Notes: a model not told the origin generated them from the sequence alone. A stretch of 15,746 nucleotides of DNA from Alistipes sp. (GCA_017384185.1 JAFNUH010000008.1:1-15746); one strand, 5' to 3'. Counted from the first letter of the stretch, positions 7,840 through 15,155 are shown. Translations and numbers: made by a program.

Positions 7840-8190
7840 ATGGAAAAACTAATTGAAACCATAGTAAACGCTATTCAGGACAAAAAAGGTAAGGATATTG
7901 TATCATTGGATTTGAGCGGCTTCGACGGAGCCATCTGTTCTCATTTCGTTGTCTGCAATGCAGACTCTACATCGCAGGTTGCAGCCATCGCCGATGGCAT
8001 CGAGAAGGATGTATATGAGAAGTTGGGACAGAAGTTGTGGCGCATCGAGGGTCAGCAGAACGCATTTTGGATTGCAATGGACTATGTAGATGTTGTTGTA
8101 CACATCTTCCAGACCGAGTTGCGTGACTTCTACCGTTTGGAGGAGTTGTGGGCTGATGCTCCCATTAAGAAGTATGACTACGAATTGTAA
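7840..8190 (+). CDS. rsfS: Ribosome silencing factor RsfS (YbeB/Iojap family)
   Basis: This 116-residue protein belongs to the family that binds ribosomal protein uL14 on the large subunit and blocks subunit joining when nutrients are short. Seen: the family core from LDLSGFDGAICSHFVVC through ADSTSQVAAIADGIE (about residues 23-54), WRIEG (67-71), the WIAMDYVDVVVHIF strand region (77-90), and the C-terminal FYRLEELWADAP (96-107). Length is typical. It is the first gene of a tightly packed rightward run; ftsH starts 3 bases after its stop. The rsfS-ftsH pairing is a recurring arrangement in Bacteroidetes and may tie translation shut-down to membrane protein quality control. Confidence 0.95.
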   Translation: MEKLIETIVNAIQDKKGKDIVSLDLSGFDGAICSHFVVCNADSTSQVAAIADGIEKDVYEKLGQKLWRIEGQQNAFWIAMDYVDVVVHIFQTELRDFYRLEELWADAPIKKYDYEL

Positions 8191-8193
8191 AAT

Positions 8194-10194
8194 ATGGCAA
8201 AAAAGAAGAATAACAATAAAATCATAAATATCAGATTCAACTTTATGTGGATCTGGGGCGCTATCGTCGCCATCATTGTCGCATACTCGTTCTTCGGAAC
8301 GGGTCGTTCGGAGCCTGTTGCAGGCGACTGGAATACAGTCGAGCAGATGATTCGTAATGGCGAGGTGGAGCGCATTAAGGTTGTAAACAAAAATACAGCT
8401 TTAGTATATCTTACAGACGATGCTATCAAGTCTTATCGCAATGGCGATGAGAACAGCCGCTTTAAGAATATTCCCGAGCACGGCGAGCAGCTGAACTTCA
8501 CAATTGGTTCGGTAGATATTCTCGACCGTGACGTAAAAGAGGCTATCGCAGACTCTGGCTTGGAGGAGAATCCTCTGACGGTTGAGTATTTCAACGAGAC
8601 AACAAGCTGGAGCGATATGCTCATCAACTTCCTGCCGTGGTTGTTCCTTATCGGCATCTGGTTCTTCTTCATCCGCAGTATGTCACGTGGAGCGGGCGGT
8701 GCTGGAGGCAACATTATGAACGTGGGCAAGGCTCGTGCACAGGAGTTCGACAAGGATAACCCCAATAAGCGTGTGACATTCAAGGATGTGGCAGGCTTGG
8801 CTGAGGCTAAGGTCGAGATTATGGAGATTGTGGACTTCCTGCGCAAGGCGGACAAGTATCGTGAGTTGGGTGCAAAGATTCCTAAGGGCGCACTGCTCGT
8901 GGGTCCTCCGGGAACGGGTAAGACGCTGTTGGCTAAGGCAGTAGCAGGTGAGGCAAATGTTCCCTTCCTCTCAATCTCAGGTTCTGACTTCGTTGAGATG
9001 TTCGTAGGTGTGGGTGCTTCACGTGTGAGAGATTTGTTCGAGCAGGCAAAGCAGAAAGCTCCCTGCATCGTATTTATTGATGAGATTGATGCTATCGGTC
9101 GTGCACGTGGTAAGAATGCAGGCTTCTCAGGTAATGACGAGCGTGAGAATACGCTCAATCAGTTGCTTACCGAGATGGACGGCTTCCAGACCAATACGGG
9201 TGTAATCGTTCTTGCAGCGACAAACCGTGCAGACATTTTGGATAAGGCTCTGATGCGTGCTGGTCGTTTCGACCGCCAGATTGACGTAGGGTTGCCCGAT
9301 GTAAAGGAGCGTGAGGAGATTTTCAATGTTCACTTGCGCCACATCAAGCTCGATAATAACATCGACCGCACGTTCTTGGCAAAGCAGACTCCTGGTTTCT
9401 CAGGTGCAGATATTGCCAACGTATGTAACGAGGCGGCTTTGATTGCTGCACGTAACGATAAGAAGGTGGTTGAGCGTGATGACTTTATGGCTGCTATCGA
9501 CCGTATCGTTGGTGGCTTGGAGAAGCGTAATAAGACTATGTCGCAGGCAGAGCGTCGTGCTACGGCTATCCACGAGGCTGGTCACGCCACCGTAATGTGG
9601 ATGCTGGAGGATTGCGACCCCGTGTTGAAGGTTACCGTTATTCCTCGTGGCAATAGCTTAGGTGCTACGTGGTCGGTGCCTGACGAGGAGCGTGTACACG
9701 TTACCAACGAGGTCTTGGAGGCTAAGCTGGCAGGTATGCTCGGAGGTCGTATCGCCGAGGAGGTGAACTACGGCACATTGGGCGCTGGTGCGTTGAGCGA
9801 CTTGGAGCGTTCGACAAAGATTACCTACGCTATGGTTGCCTTCTACGGTATGAGCAAAAAGATTGGTCCTATCAGCTATTACGACTCGGCTGGCACACGT
9901 GATACATTCACAAAGCCCTTCAGCGAGCAGACAGCAATAGCTATCGATGGCGAGGTACGCCGCATCTTGGAGGAGGCTTATGCACGTGCTCGTGAGATTA
10001 TCGAGGCAAACAACGACAAGATAAACCAGATGGCTGATATGCTCTTGGATAAGGAGACTATTTACAGCGAGGATATTGAGTCGATACTCGGTCCTTCGGC
10101 GCAGTCTAAAAAGGAGGCTGAGGAGAAGAAGGCTGAGAGCTCTCAGACAACAGAACAGACTACAACAGAGAACACTAACCCCAAAAACGAGTAG
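8194..10194 (+). CDS. ftsH: ATP-dependent zinc metalloprotease FtsH
   Basis: This membrane-bound AAA+ protease forms hexamers that pull out and degrade unneeded or misfolded membrane proteins and some cytosolic regulators. Seen in 666 residues: TM1 (about 16-34), a periplasmic domain (about 35-138), TM2 (about 141-160), Walker A GPPGTGKT (237-244), and Walker B FIDEID with Asp296 and Glu297. The second region of homology is [21 protein letters not shown] (342-362), where Ala stands in the usual LRPGRFDR motif. The zinc site is HEAGH (460-464), with Asp536 in LSDLERST as probable third ligand. The C-terminal 35 residues are low complexity, rich in Glu, Lys, Ser and Thr, and probably disordered. 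It lies 3 bases after rsfS and 3 bases before cdsA, so it is in the same operon. Length and all catalytic residues point to a working enzyme. Confidence 0.98.
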   Translation: MAKKKNNNKIINIRFNFMWIWGAIVAIIVAYSFFGTGRSEPVAGDWNTVEQMIRNGEVERIKVVNKNTALVYLTDDAIKSYRNGDENSRFKNIPEHGEQLNFTIGSVDILDRDVKEAIADSGLEENPLTVEYFNETTSWSDMLINFLPWLFLIGIWFFFIRSMSRGAGGAGGNIMNVGKARAQEFDKDNPNKRVTFKDVAGLAEAKVEIMEIVDFLRKADKYRELGAKIPKGALLVGPPGTGKTLLAKAVAGEANVPFLSISGSDFVEMFVGVGASRVRDLFEQAKQKAPCIVFIDEIDAIGRARGKNAGFSGNDERENTLNQLLTEMDGFQTNTGVIVLAATNRADILDKALMRAGRFDRQIDVGLPDVKEREEIFNVHLRHIKLDNNIDRTFLAKQTPGFSGADIANVCNEAALIAARNDKKVVERDDFMAAIDRIVGGLEKRNKTMSQAERRATAIHEAGHATVMWMLEDCDPVLKVTVIPRGNSLGATWSVPDEERVHVTNEVLEAKLAGMLGGRIAEEVNYGTLGAGALSDLERSTKITYAMVAFYGMSKKIGPISYYDSAGTRDTFTKPFSEQTAIAIDGEVRRILEEAYARAREIIEANNDKINQMADMLLDKETIYSEDIESILGPSAQSKKEAEEKKAESSQTTEQTTTENTNPKNE

Positions 10195-10197
10195 GCT

Positions 10198-11061
10198 ATG
10201 GGCGATAAGATGAAGAATTTCCTCATTCGCACCGCAAGTGGAGCGGTGATGTTGATTGTAGTGCTGGGCGCTATGCTTCTCTCGAAGTGGAGCTTTATGG
10301 CTTTGATGTCTGTTATCGCCATTGGCGGTATGTGGGAGTTTTACCGCTTCTCGCAGAAGGCTGGATATGAGCCGATGAAGGCGCTTGGCATTTTCACAGG
10401 CGTTGTTATGCTCTGCGCAGGTCTTGCACTATCGATGTTCTTTGACACGGCAAATAGTGGCAATGCACTCGTATTGCTCGTCGCATCAATAGCAGCACTT
10501 GTCTTGATTGTTCCGCTGATGTTTATCTGCGAGCTCTATCGCAAGAGTGCTACCCCGATAGCAAACATTGCTACTTCACTGCTCGGAGCATTGTACGTAG
10601 CTCTTCCGATGGCTCTGCTAATCGTTATCCCGATGTTGTTGGGTGGTGGAGAGTGGAATCCGTGGATTATGATTCTCTACATCTTTATCATTTGGGCTAA
10701 TGACGTATTTGCCTACCTGTTTGGTATCACACTCGGTCGCCATCGCCTCTTCGAGCGCATCTCGCCCAAAAAGTCGTGGGAGGGATTCTTCGGCGGCTTG
10801 CTCGGTGCTATGGCTATGGGCTGGGTAGCAGCAACTATCTTGGGAGCAAGCGTTCCGATGTGGATAGGTCTTGCACTGGTGGCTGCCATCTCGGGTGTAT
10901 TTGGCGATTTGGTTGAGTCGCTTATGAAGCGCTCGGTAGATATTAAGGATTCGGGCAACATCATACCTGGTCACGGAGGATGGTTAGACCGCTTCGATGC
11001 GCTGATTCTCTCGGCTCCGTTCGTATTTATCTACGCCTGCATATACACATTTGTATTTTAA
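10198..11061 (+). CDS. cdsA: Phosphatidate cytidylyltransferase (CDP-diglyceride synthase)
   Basis: This integral membrane enzyme makes CDP-diacylglycerol from phosphatidic acid and CTP, the branch point of phospholipid synthesis. Seen in 287 residues: about seven or eight membrane segments, NDVFAYLFG (168-176), SPKKSWEG (189-196), and the full CDS signature at residues 242-265 (LMKRSVDIKDSG followed by IIPGHGGWLDR). The start at 10198 lies 3 bases after the ftsH stop; an in-frame ATG at 10210 would give a protein four residues shorter and is also possible. psd follows after 24 bases, so two steps of the phosphatidylethanolamine route are co-transcribed. The intermediate step, phosphatidylserine synthase (pssA), is not in the window. 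Confidence 0.96.
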   Translation: MGDKMKNFLIRTASGAVMLIVVLGAMLLSKWSFMALMSVIAIGGMWEFYRFSQKAGYEPMKALGIFTGVVMLCAGLALSMFFDTANSGNALVLLVASIAALVLIVPLMFICELYRKSATPIANIATSLLGALYVALPMALLIVIPMLLGGGEWNPWIMILYIFIIWANDVFAYLFGITLGRHRLFERISPKKSWEGFFGGLLGAMAMGWVAATILGASVPMWIGLALVAAISGVFGDLVESLMKRSVDIKDSGNIIPGHGGWLDRFDALILSAPFVFIYACIYTFVF

Positions 11062-11085
11062 CAGAAAACCTTAAAACTAAACGAT

Positions 11086-11754
11086 ATGAAGATTAACAAA
11101 GAGGGTTATCGTATAATAGCCATTTCAGGTCTTGTATGCCTCGTGCTGTGGGGATTGCTCTACTACTTCCAGAGCCACCATTGGGAGGCAGGTCTGCTTA
11201 TTACCTGCGCTGTAATACTTGCAATATTCTGGCTCTTTATCGTAGCCTTTTTCCGTGAGCCACGCCGAGTAAAGATTCACGACCCGGAGTTGGTATTCTC
11301 GCCTTGCGACGGTCGAGTGGTTGTAACGGAGGTAGTCCACGAGGATGAGTACATCAAAGAGGAGATGCTGCAAATCTCTATCTTTATGTCAGTAACCAAC
11401 ATCCATATGAACTGGTTGCCCGTAGCGGGAGAGGTGGAGTATCACAAATATCACCCGGGACGTTTCCTTATCGCTTGGCACCCCAAGTCATCTACCGAGA
11501 ATGAGCGCACGACAACCGTCGTAAAACTCGAGGATGGCAAGCGTGTATTGTTCCGCCAGGTGGCAGGTCTTATCGCACGCCGCATTGTCTCTTACATCAA
11601 GGTTGGCGACAAGGTGAAGCAGAACGATGTATTTGGCTTCATCAAGTTTGGCTCACGCATTGACGTGCTCGTACCGAAGGATAGTGAGTTGTTGGTAGAG
11701 ATTGGTGATCCCGTTGTCGGCTCACAGACTCCCCTTGTAAGATTGAAGAAGTAA
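11086..11754 (+). CDS. psd: Phosphatidylserine decarboxylase proenzyme, short type
   Basis: The product converts phosphatidylserine to phosphatidylethanolamine, the main bacterial membrane lipid. It is a pyruvoyl enzyme made as a proenzyme. Seen in 222 residues: two N-terminal membrane segments (about 9-27 and 34-55), SPCDGRV with Asp75, NIHMNW with His107, and KFGSRID (187-193). In this short family the chain cuts itself before the Ser of FGS, so Gly189/Ser190 is the predicted site, giving a beta chain of 189 and an alpha chain of 33 residues. The LGST motif of the longer E. coli enzyme is absent, as expected. It is co-transcribed with cdsA upstream and the permease gene 6 bases downstream. 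Confidence 0.94.
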   Translation: MKINKEGYRIIAISGLVCLVLWGLLYYFQSHHWEAGLLITCAVILAIFWLFIVAFFREPRRVKIHDPELVFSPCDGRVVVTEVVHEDEYIKEEMLQISIFMSVTNIHMNWLPVAGEVEYHKYHPGRFLIAWHPKSSTENERTTTVVKLEDGKRVLFRQVAGLIARRIVSYIKVGDKVKQNDVFGFIKFGSRIDVLVPKDSELLVEIGDPVVGSQTPLVRLKK

Positions 11755-11760
11755 AGTAAT

Positions 11761-12867
11761 ATGTCAATAACGCCCCAAAATATTTTACGCTTTACGGTCG
11801 GCTTGGTTATCACGGCTACCATACTATTTCTGGTATGGTACTTCTCGTCTGTGGTAATCTACATCCTTGTGTCAGCTGTATTAGCCATTATGGGGCGACC
11901 AGTGGTAAATTGGCTATCACGTCAGCACATAGGCAAATATAAGCTACCCCGCTGGGCGGCAGCCTCGATGACACTGTTGGTTATTATGGTGGTATTCGCC
12001 GCTATCTTCTCGCTGTTCATACCCCTTGTCTTTGGCAAGATAAATGAGTTTGCGCACCTCGACTTCTCGTCAGTTCTGGCTTCTGTCGAGCAGCCTATCG
12101 AGCACGCACAGAAGTACCTGCAACACACGTTTGCCCTGCCTGAGACCCACTTCTCGCTGACCGACACGCTGGTTGATACACTCAAGCAGGTGGTGAATTA
12201 CAACACCATTAACGCAACCTTCACATCGGTCATCAGCACGGCTCTCTCGGCGCTTGTTGCCGTCTTCTCAATAGCCTTTATTACATTCTTCTTCCTAAAG
12301 GAGGATGGTCTTTTCTACGCTATGGTGAAAGCGATGTTTCCAGAGCGCCTGCAACAGAACGTAGAGCGAGCACTCGACTCTATCACCATATTGCTATCAC
12401 GCTACTTTACCGGTATTCTGACCGAGAGCCTGATTCTGATGATTGTTATCTCGACGATAATGATTCTCTTCGGTATGAAGACCGACAACGCCCTGCTCAT
12501 TGGTCTTATTATGGGTGTGATGAATGTCATTCCCTACGCAGGACCTCTGATGGGTGGTATCGTATCGGCATTCGTGGGTATCGTAACACCTATTGACGGT
12601 ATGACAGCAACACATACGGCACTACTTATCTGCTGCACACTCTTCTGCATCAAGGGATTTGACGATTTCGTTCTGCAGCCCACCATCTACTCGGAGCGTG
12701 TTAAGGCACATCCGTTGGAGATATTCCTTGTGATTCTGGTTGCAGGATATATGGCTGGTATCTTGGGTATGTTGCTGGCTATCCCCTCATATACGGTGTT
12801 GCGTGTGTTGGCAAAGGAGTTCTTCTCGGAGTTCTCGCTGGTGCAGAAACTCACCCAAAATATATAA
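11761..12867 (+). CDS. AI-2E-family permease (PF01594 type)
   Basis: This 368-residue membrane protein has about seven or eight membrane segments: two near the N-terminus (about 10-45), others at about 67-90 and 155-180, and a C-terminal block from about 215. Seen: the family hallmark MNVIPYAGPLMGGIVSAFVG (260-279) and the C-terminal ILGMLLAIPSYTVLRVLAKEF. Members have been tied to autoinducer-2 export (TqsA), sodium/proton exchange or other small solutes, so the substrate here cannot be named. The stretch between residues 95 and 150 is the soluble part typical of the family. It sits 6 bases after psd and 3 bases before the riboflavin kinase gene, inside the long operon; why a permease is there is not clear from sequence. 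Confidence 0.9.
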   Translation: MSITPQNILRFTVGLVITATILFLVWYFSSVVIYILVSAVLAIMGRPVVNWLSRQHIGKYKLPRWAAASMTLLVIMVVFAAIFSLFIPLVFGKINEFAHLDFSSVLASVEQPIEHAQKYLQHTFALPETHFSLTDTLVDTLKQVVNYNTINATFTSVISTALSALVAVFSIAFITFFFLKEDGLFYAMVKAMFPERLQQNVERALDSITILLSRYFTGILTESLILMIVISTIMILFGMKTDNALLIGLIMGVMNVIPYAGPLMGGIVSAFVGIVTPIDGMTATHTALLICCTLFCIKGFDDFVLQPTIYSERVKAHPLEIFLVILVAGYMAGILGMLLAIPSYTVLRVLAKEFFSEFSLVQKLTQNI

Positions 12868-12870
12868 TGT

Positions 12871-13224
12871 ATGGTCATCAAGGGCGAGGTTATACACGGA
12901 GCGCAGTTAGGGCGCAAGATGGGATTCCCCACGGCAAACATCGACGCACGAGATATTAAGGTCGATAATGGCGTATATTACTCGCAGGTGCAACTCGATG
13001 GTAGGTTGTATAACGCAATGTCGAACATCGGTCTGCGACCCTCGGTGGATGGGCAGACACGCCTGCTGGAGACTCATATATTCGGTTTTGCGGGCGACTT
13101 ATACGGCAGAGTGATAGAGGTTGACCTACGACTAAAGATTCGTGATGAGCGCCGTTTCGCATCTATCGAAGAGTTGCAACGCCAATTAGAACGAGATGCA
13201 GCGCTGTGTAATCCTGAGTTATAA
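12871..13224 (+). CDS. Stand-alone riboflavin kinase domain protein (RibF C-terminal half only)
   Basis: This 117-residue protein matches the flavokinase domain that phosphorylates riboflavin to FMN with ATP. Seen: GEVIHGAQLGRKMGFPTANI (5-24), with the PTAN nucleotide/metal motif; GVYYSQV (34-40); NIGLRPSVDG (52-61); ETHIFGF with the likely catalytic Glu67; DLYG (76-79); and the C-terminal IRDERRFASIEELQRQLERD. The domain looks whole. In most bacteria it is the C-terminal part of a bifunctional RibF of about 310 residues whose N-terminal half is the FMN adenylyltransferase; that half is absent. The preceding reading frame is the permease, which ends in the same frame with TAA and one further codon before this ATG. 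It is the last gene of the long operon. It could be a separate kinase, or a paralog beside a full RibF elsewhere. Confidence 0.88.
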   Translation: MVIKGEVIHGAQLGRKMGFPTANIDARDIKVDNGVYYSQVQLDGRLYNAMSNIGLRPSVDGQTRLLETHIFGFAGDLYGRVIEVDLRLKIRDERRFASIEELQRQLERDAALCNPEL

Positions 13225-13226
13225 TA

Positions 13227-13256
13227 TAAAAGGGCTGGATGATACCAGCCCTTATT
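13227..13256. terminator. Bidirectional terminator after the riboflavin kinase gene
   Basis: AAGGGCTGG (13230-13238) pairs perfectly with CCAGCCCTT (13245-13253) around the loop ATGATA. A/T-rich flanks on both sides suit termination of the rightward operon and of the leftward membrane-protein gene. Confidence 0.88.
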
Positions 13257-13278
13257 TAATTATAAAAAGTAGAAACGA

Positions 13279-13713
13279 CTACTCTTTCTTGGACATTATT
13301 GTCTCAATAATAAACGAAAGCAACAATCCCAAACCTGTGCAGATACATACACACGCCATATATACAGCCTCGAATTGTTCAGACGGATTATATACATATT
13401 GTTTTGACTTGAAATTCATAGCTAAAGCCAAGAAATTACCCAATACTACTCCTGCGCCAAAGCCAATAATCAGCAATGCACATCGCAAAGTCCATCTAGC
13501 AGGAATCTGTTTTTGTGGCTCACTCTCTTCAGCCTTAACATTTCCGCCCCCTACTCCAATTGGCATACGCTTGACGTAATCGAGCAAATCCGAAGCCTCA
13601 AGGCGCTCAATAATTGTCTTACGTTCGTCACGCATACCATACAATTCAAAAATCTTGTACACAAAATACCCTCCAAAACCGAAAATTGAAACAGGAGTCA
13701 AAAATTCGAACAT
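13279..13713 (-). CDS. Unknown three-TM membrane protein, divergent from the ECF sigma gene
   Basis: I do not recognise this 144-residue protein with certainty; the short N-terminal TM followed by a RDERKTIIERLE helix recalls small Bacteroidetes proteins of the DUF6249 kind, but that is a weak impression. Seen: TM1 (about 4-24); a charged helix (27-50); a Gly-rich linker and acidic stretch (52-70); TM2 (76-99); a soluble loop with aromatic residues (100-114); and TM3 (115-138), which carries Cys121, Cys123 and Cys125 in CVCICTG. The gene is read away from the ECF sigma factor. Its upstream region carries the left arm of the shared inverted repeat, with TGTAAC, 16 bases and CGTCTAA in the right orientation and about 47 bases before the ATG. 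It is therefore probably a direct target of that sigma factor and may be its effector or part of its signalling. Confidence 0.75.
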   Translation of the reverse strand: MFEFLTPVSIFGFGGYFVYKIFELYGMRDERKTIIERLEASDLLDYVKRMPIGVGGGNVKAEESEPQKQIPARWTLRCALLIIGFGAGVVLGNFLALAMNFKSKQYVYNPSEQFEAVYMACVCICTGLGLLLSFIIETIMSKKE

Positions 13714-13759
13714 AACATATAAATTTTAAGGTTTAACAATTCATTTTCTCTTTGCCTTA

Positions 13760-13788
13760 TTAGACGCACAACTTGCAAAAAGGTTACA
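13760..13788 (-). promoter_or_regulatory. Putative ECF sigma promoter for the divergent membrane protein gene
   Basis: Read on the minus strand: TGTAAC (13788-13783), a 16-base spacer, then CGTCTAA (13766-13760). This has the form of ECF promoters, with an AAC-containing -35 box and a CGTC-containing -10 box. Spacing is identical to the opposing promoter. Predicted transcription start is near 13753, giving a leader of about 40 bases. Confidence 0.75.
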
Positions 13789-13857
13789 CCCTTTCGTAAA
13801 AAAATTACCACATATATATATTAAATACACACAAAAGAGATTTTATTCCTAATTTCG

Positions 13858-13886
13858 TGTAACCTTTTGGGCTATTATGCGTCTAA
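13858..13886 (+). promoter_or_regulatory. Putative autoregulated ECF sigma promoter of the sigma factor gene
   Basis: TGTAAC (13858-13863), 16 bases, then CGTCTAA (13880-13886), directly before the sigma gene. Transcription expected 5-8 bases after the -10 box would start at about 13891-13894, only a few bases before the ATG at 13896, so the mRNA may be nearly leaderless. Confidence 0.78.
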
Positions 13887-13895
13887 AGGGTAACT

Positions 13896-14447
13896 ATGTT
13901 ACACAACGAGAAGGAACTGATTAAGCGTATAGCTGAGGGCGAAACCGAACTATTCTCCCACATTGCCGAGCATTATGCTCAGGCAGTGCATACGCTTATC
14001 ATTCGTATCGTGGGTAGCGAAGAGGATGCCGAGGAGCTTACGCAGGATGTATTTTTGCGAGTGTTTGAGAATCTGCCCTACTTCAACCATAAGTGCAGCC
14101 TCTCAACGTGGCTCTATCGCATAGCCTACAACTGCGCAATCTCATTCACTCGCCACAAGCGACAACAATATCTTCAAATTGACGAGAATCGCCTAAGGTT
14201 AGTGGATGATGTCGAGGTGGAGCAGATAGAGGCTATCGCCGACAACGAGCAGAAATTGAACGCCCTCGCCCGTGCCATCCAACAGCTAAATGCAGAGGAG
14301 AGAGCCTTGGTAACATTATTTTATTATGAGGAGCGTTCCGTCTCCGATTGTGCCGAGATAGTCGGGCAGAGCCAAAACAATATTAAGGTGCGACTGCACC
14401 GCATACGTAAGAAACTTTATATACTCATACAAGATGAAACGAAGTAA
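13896..14447 (+). CDS. ECF-subfamily RNA polymerase sigma factor
   Basis: This 183-residue alternative sigma factor has only regions 2 and 4. Seen: region 2 (about 8-90), with the DAEELTQDVFLRVF core-binding stretch (44-57) and the STWLYRIAYNCAISFTRHKR -10 recognition part (70-89); an acidic linker (95-120); and region 4 (about 122-178), with QLNAEERALVTLFYYEERSVSDCAEIVGQSQNNIKVRLHRIRKKL as the -35-binding helix-turn-helix. The ATG at 13896 is the natural start because region 2 begins within ten residues. The next gene overlaps its end by 14 bases and encodes a small membrane protein, the place where an anti-sigma factor usually sits. The promoter just upstream has ECF boxes matching those of the divergent gene, which points to self-activation. 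Confidence 0.95.
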   Translation: MLHNEKELIKRIAEGETELFSHIAEHYAQAVHTLIIRIVGSEEDAEELTQDVFLRVFENLPYFNHKCSLSTWLYRIAYNCAISFTRHKRQQYLQIDENRLRLVDDVEVEQIEAIADNEQKLNALARAIQQLNAEERALVTLFYYEERSVSDCAEIVGQSQNNIKVRLHRIRKKLYILIQDETK

Positions 14448-14799
14448 AGCCATATCGAAAGCCGCACAACGTATCTCTACCCCCACGCTACCGAGCGACT
14501 TCAACGCCCGCCTAATGGTTTCTGTTACAAGGCAGGCACGCCGTCAGCGCCGCACAGAGATAATAACAAATATCATAGCAAGTATGGGCATAATTGCTAT
14601 GATTGTGTATGGTGTGATATTGATGTTAGAGATAGATTTCCCGAAGATAAATTTCGGGATACGACTTGATGCGGATATGTCGTATCATATGCGAATGTGG
14701 GGTATTCCAACAGTTTTTGTCGTAGCAATGCTTGTAGCCGAGATGTTTATCAGGCAGCATATACGTATGCACAAAATAAGAGATGAAATCAAGAAATAA
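14434..14799 (+). CDS. Two-TM protein overlapping the sigma gene; candidate anti-sigma factor
   Basis: I do not recognise the family. The 121-residue product has a basic, soluble N-terminus (1-40) with TLPSDFNARLMVSVTRQARRQRR, TM1 (about 43-66), a short presumably outside loop (67-86) and TM2 (about 88-106), then a basic tail (107-121). The ATG lies within the last codons of the sigma gene (14-base overlap), so the two are translationally coupled. Position, size and topology, with the N-terminus likely in the cytosol, suit an anti-sigma factor that holds the sigma at the membrane. It lacks the HxxxCxxC zinc motif of ZAS-type anti-sigmas, so this role is an inference from context. The stop codon lies inside the stem of the following terminator. 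Confidence 0.7.
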   Translation: MKRSKAISKAAQRISTPTLPSDFNARLMVSVTRQARRQRRTEIITNIIASMGIIAMIVYGVILMLEIDFPKINFGIRLDADMSYHMRMWGIPTVFVVAMLVAEMFIRQHIRMHKIRDEIKK

Positions 14800-14836
14800 G
14801 TAAAGGCTACCCCGTGGGGTAGCCTTTGCTTATTGT
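14795..14836. terminator. Strong bidirectional terminator after the sigma module
   Basis: 14795-14813 pairs with 14816-14834 (19 base pairs, one of them T-G) around a 2-base GT turn; the core GGCTACCCC/GGGGTAGCC is perfect. The sigma operon and the HMA gene converge on it. The TAA stop of the upstream gene (14797-14799) is part of the stem. Confidence 0.88.
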
Positions 14837-14846
14837 AATGCCAAAA

Positions 14847-15155
14847 TTATTTCTGCACCTTAGCAACCTCGGCATTAATCTTAATCTTCTTGAAAGCCTT
14901 AATCAAAGCCTCGTCGCTTGACTTAGTTGCATCGTAGGTTACGGTTACCTTGCGAGAAGGAACATCAACCTTAACCTCCTTAACACCCTTCTGGAAGGGG
15001 ATTGAGTTATCAATCTTCTTTGCGCAAGTCTCACAATCAACATCTGTCATAAATACGGTTGTCTTAAGCGCTGCATCGCTCTTCTTCTGAGCCATAGCAT
15101 CTGATACGCCGAAACCGATAACTGCCATAAGGCAGAGCATAATAATCTTCTTCAT
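14847..15155 (-). CDS. Secreted HMA-domain (MerP-like) metal-binding protein
   Basis: This 102-residue protein has a signal peptide (about residues 1-22, cut after AMA) and one heavy-metal-associated domain. Seen: CETC with Cys41 and Cys44 in TDVDCETCAKKI, the metal-binding loop. The usual Gly-Met before the first Cys is replaced by Asp-Val-Asp. The rest fits the beta-alpha-beta fold (GVKEVKVDVPSRKVTVTYDA, then a C-terminal helix and strand). It should act in the periplasm, binding a soft metal such as copper(I), zinc or mercury; which one is not decidable from sequence. It follows the TonB-dependent receptor gene by 21 bases on the same strand. A receptor plus HMA protein is a common Bacteroidetes pair thought to bring metal through the outer membrane and hand it on. 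Confidence 0.9.
   Translation of the reverse strand: MKKIIMLCLMAVIGFGVSDAMAQKKSDAALKTTVFMTDVDCETCAKKIDNSIPFQKGVKEVKVDVPSRKVTVTYDATKSSDEALIKAFKKIKINAEVAKVQK

Larger units (their letters stand above)
13760..13886. repeat. 30-base imperfect inverted repeat between the divergent sigma-module genes
   Basis: Left arm 13760-13789 and right arm 13857-13886 match as inverted copies at 24 of 30 positions by my count. The matches are concentrated in the outer block (TTAGACGCA) and the inner block (AAAAGGTTACAC). The 67 bases between are A/T-rich. The conservation pattern follows the promoter boxes rather than a hairpin with an even stem, so two divergent promoters explain it best. Confidence 0.85.

Noticed and set aside
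8433..9158. Long open frame of 241 codons on the minus strand inside ftsH
   Set aside because: It fully overlaps the conserved ATPase part of ftsH, has a Ser/Pro-rich composition typical of an antisense shadow, and shows no start signal or family motif.
12865..12873. Read-through fusion of the permease with the riboflavin kinase domain
   Set aside because: The two frames are in phase with only a TAA and one codon between, but the TAA is ordinary and both proteins have complete natural ends.
13798..13850. AT-rich spacer between the divergent ECF promoters as an origin or curved regulatory DNA
   Set aside because: It is short, with a plain TATATA run and no repeated protein-binding words; nothing beyond base composition supports a role.
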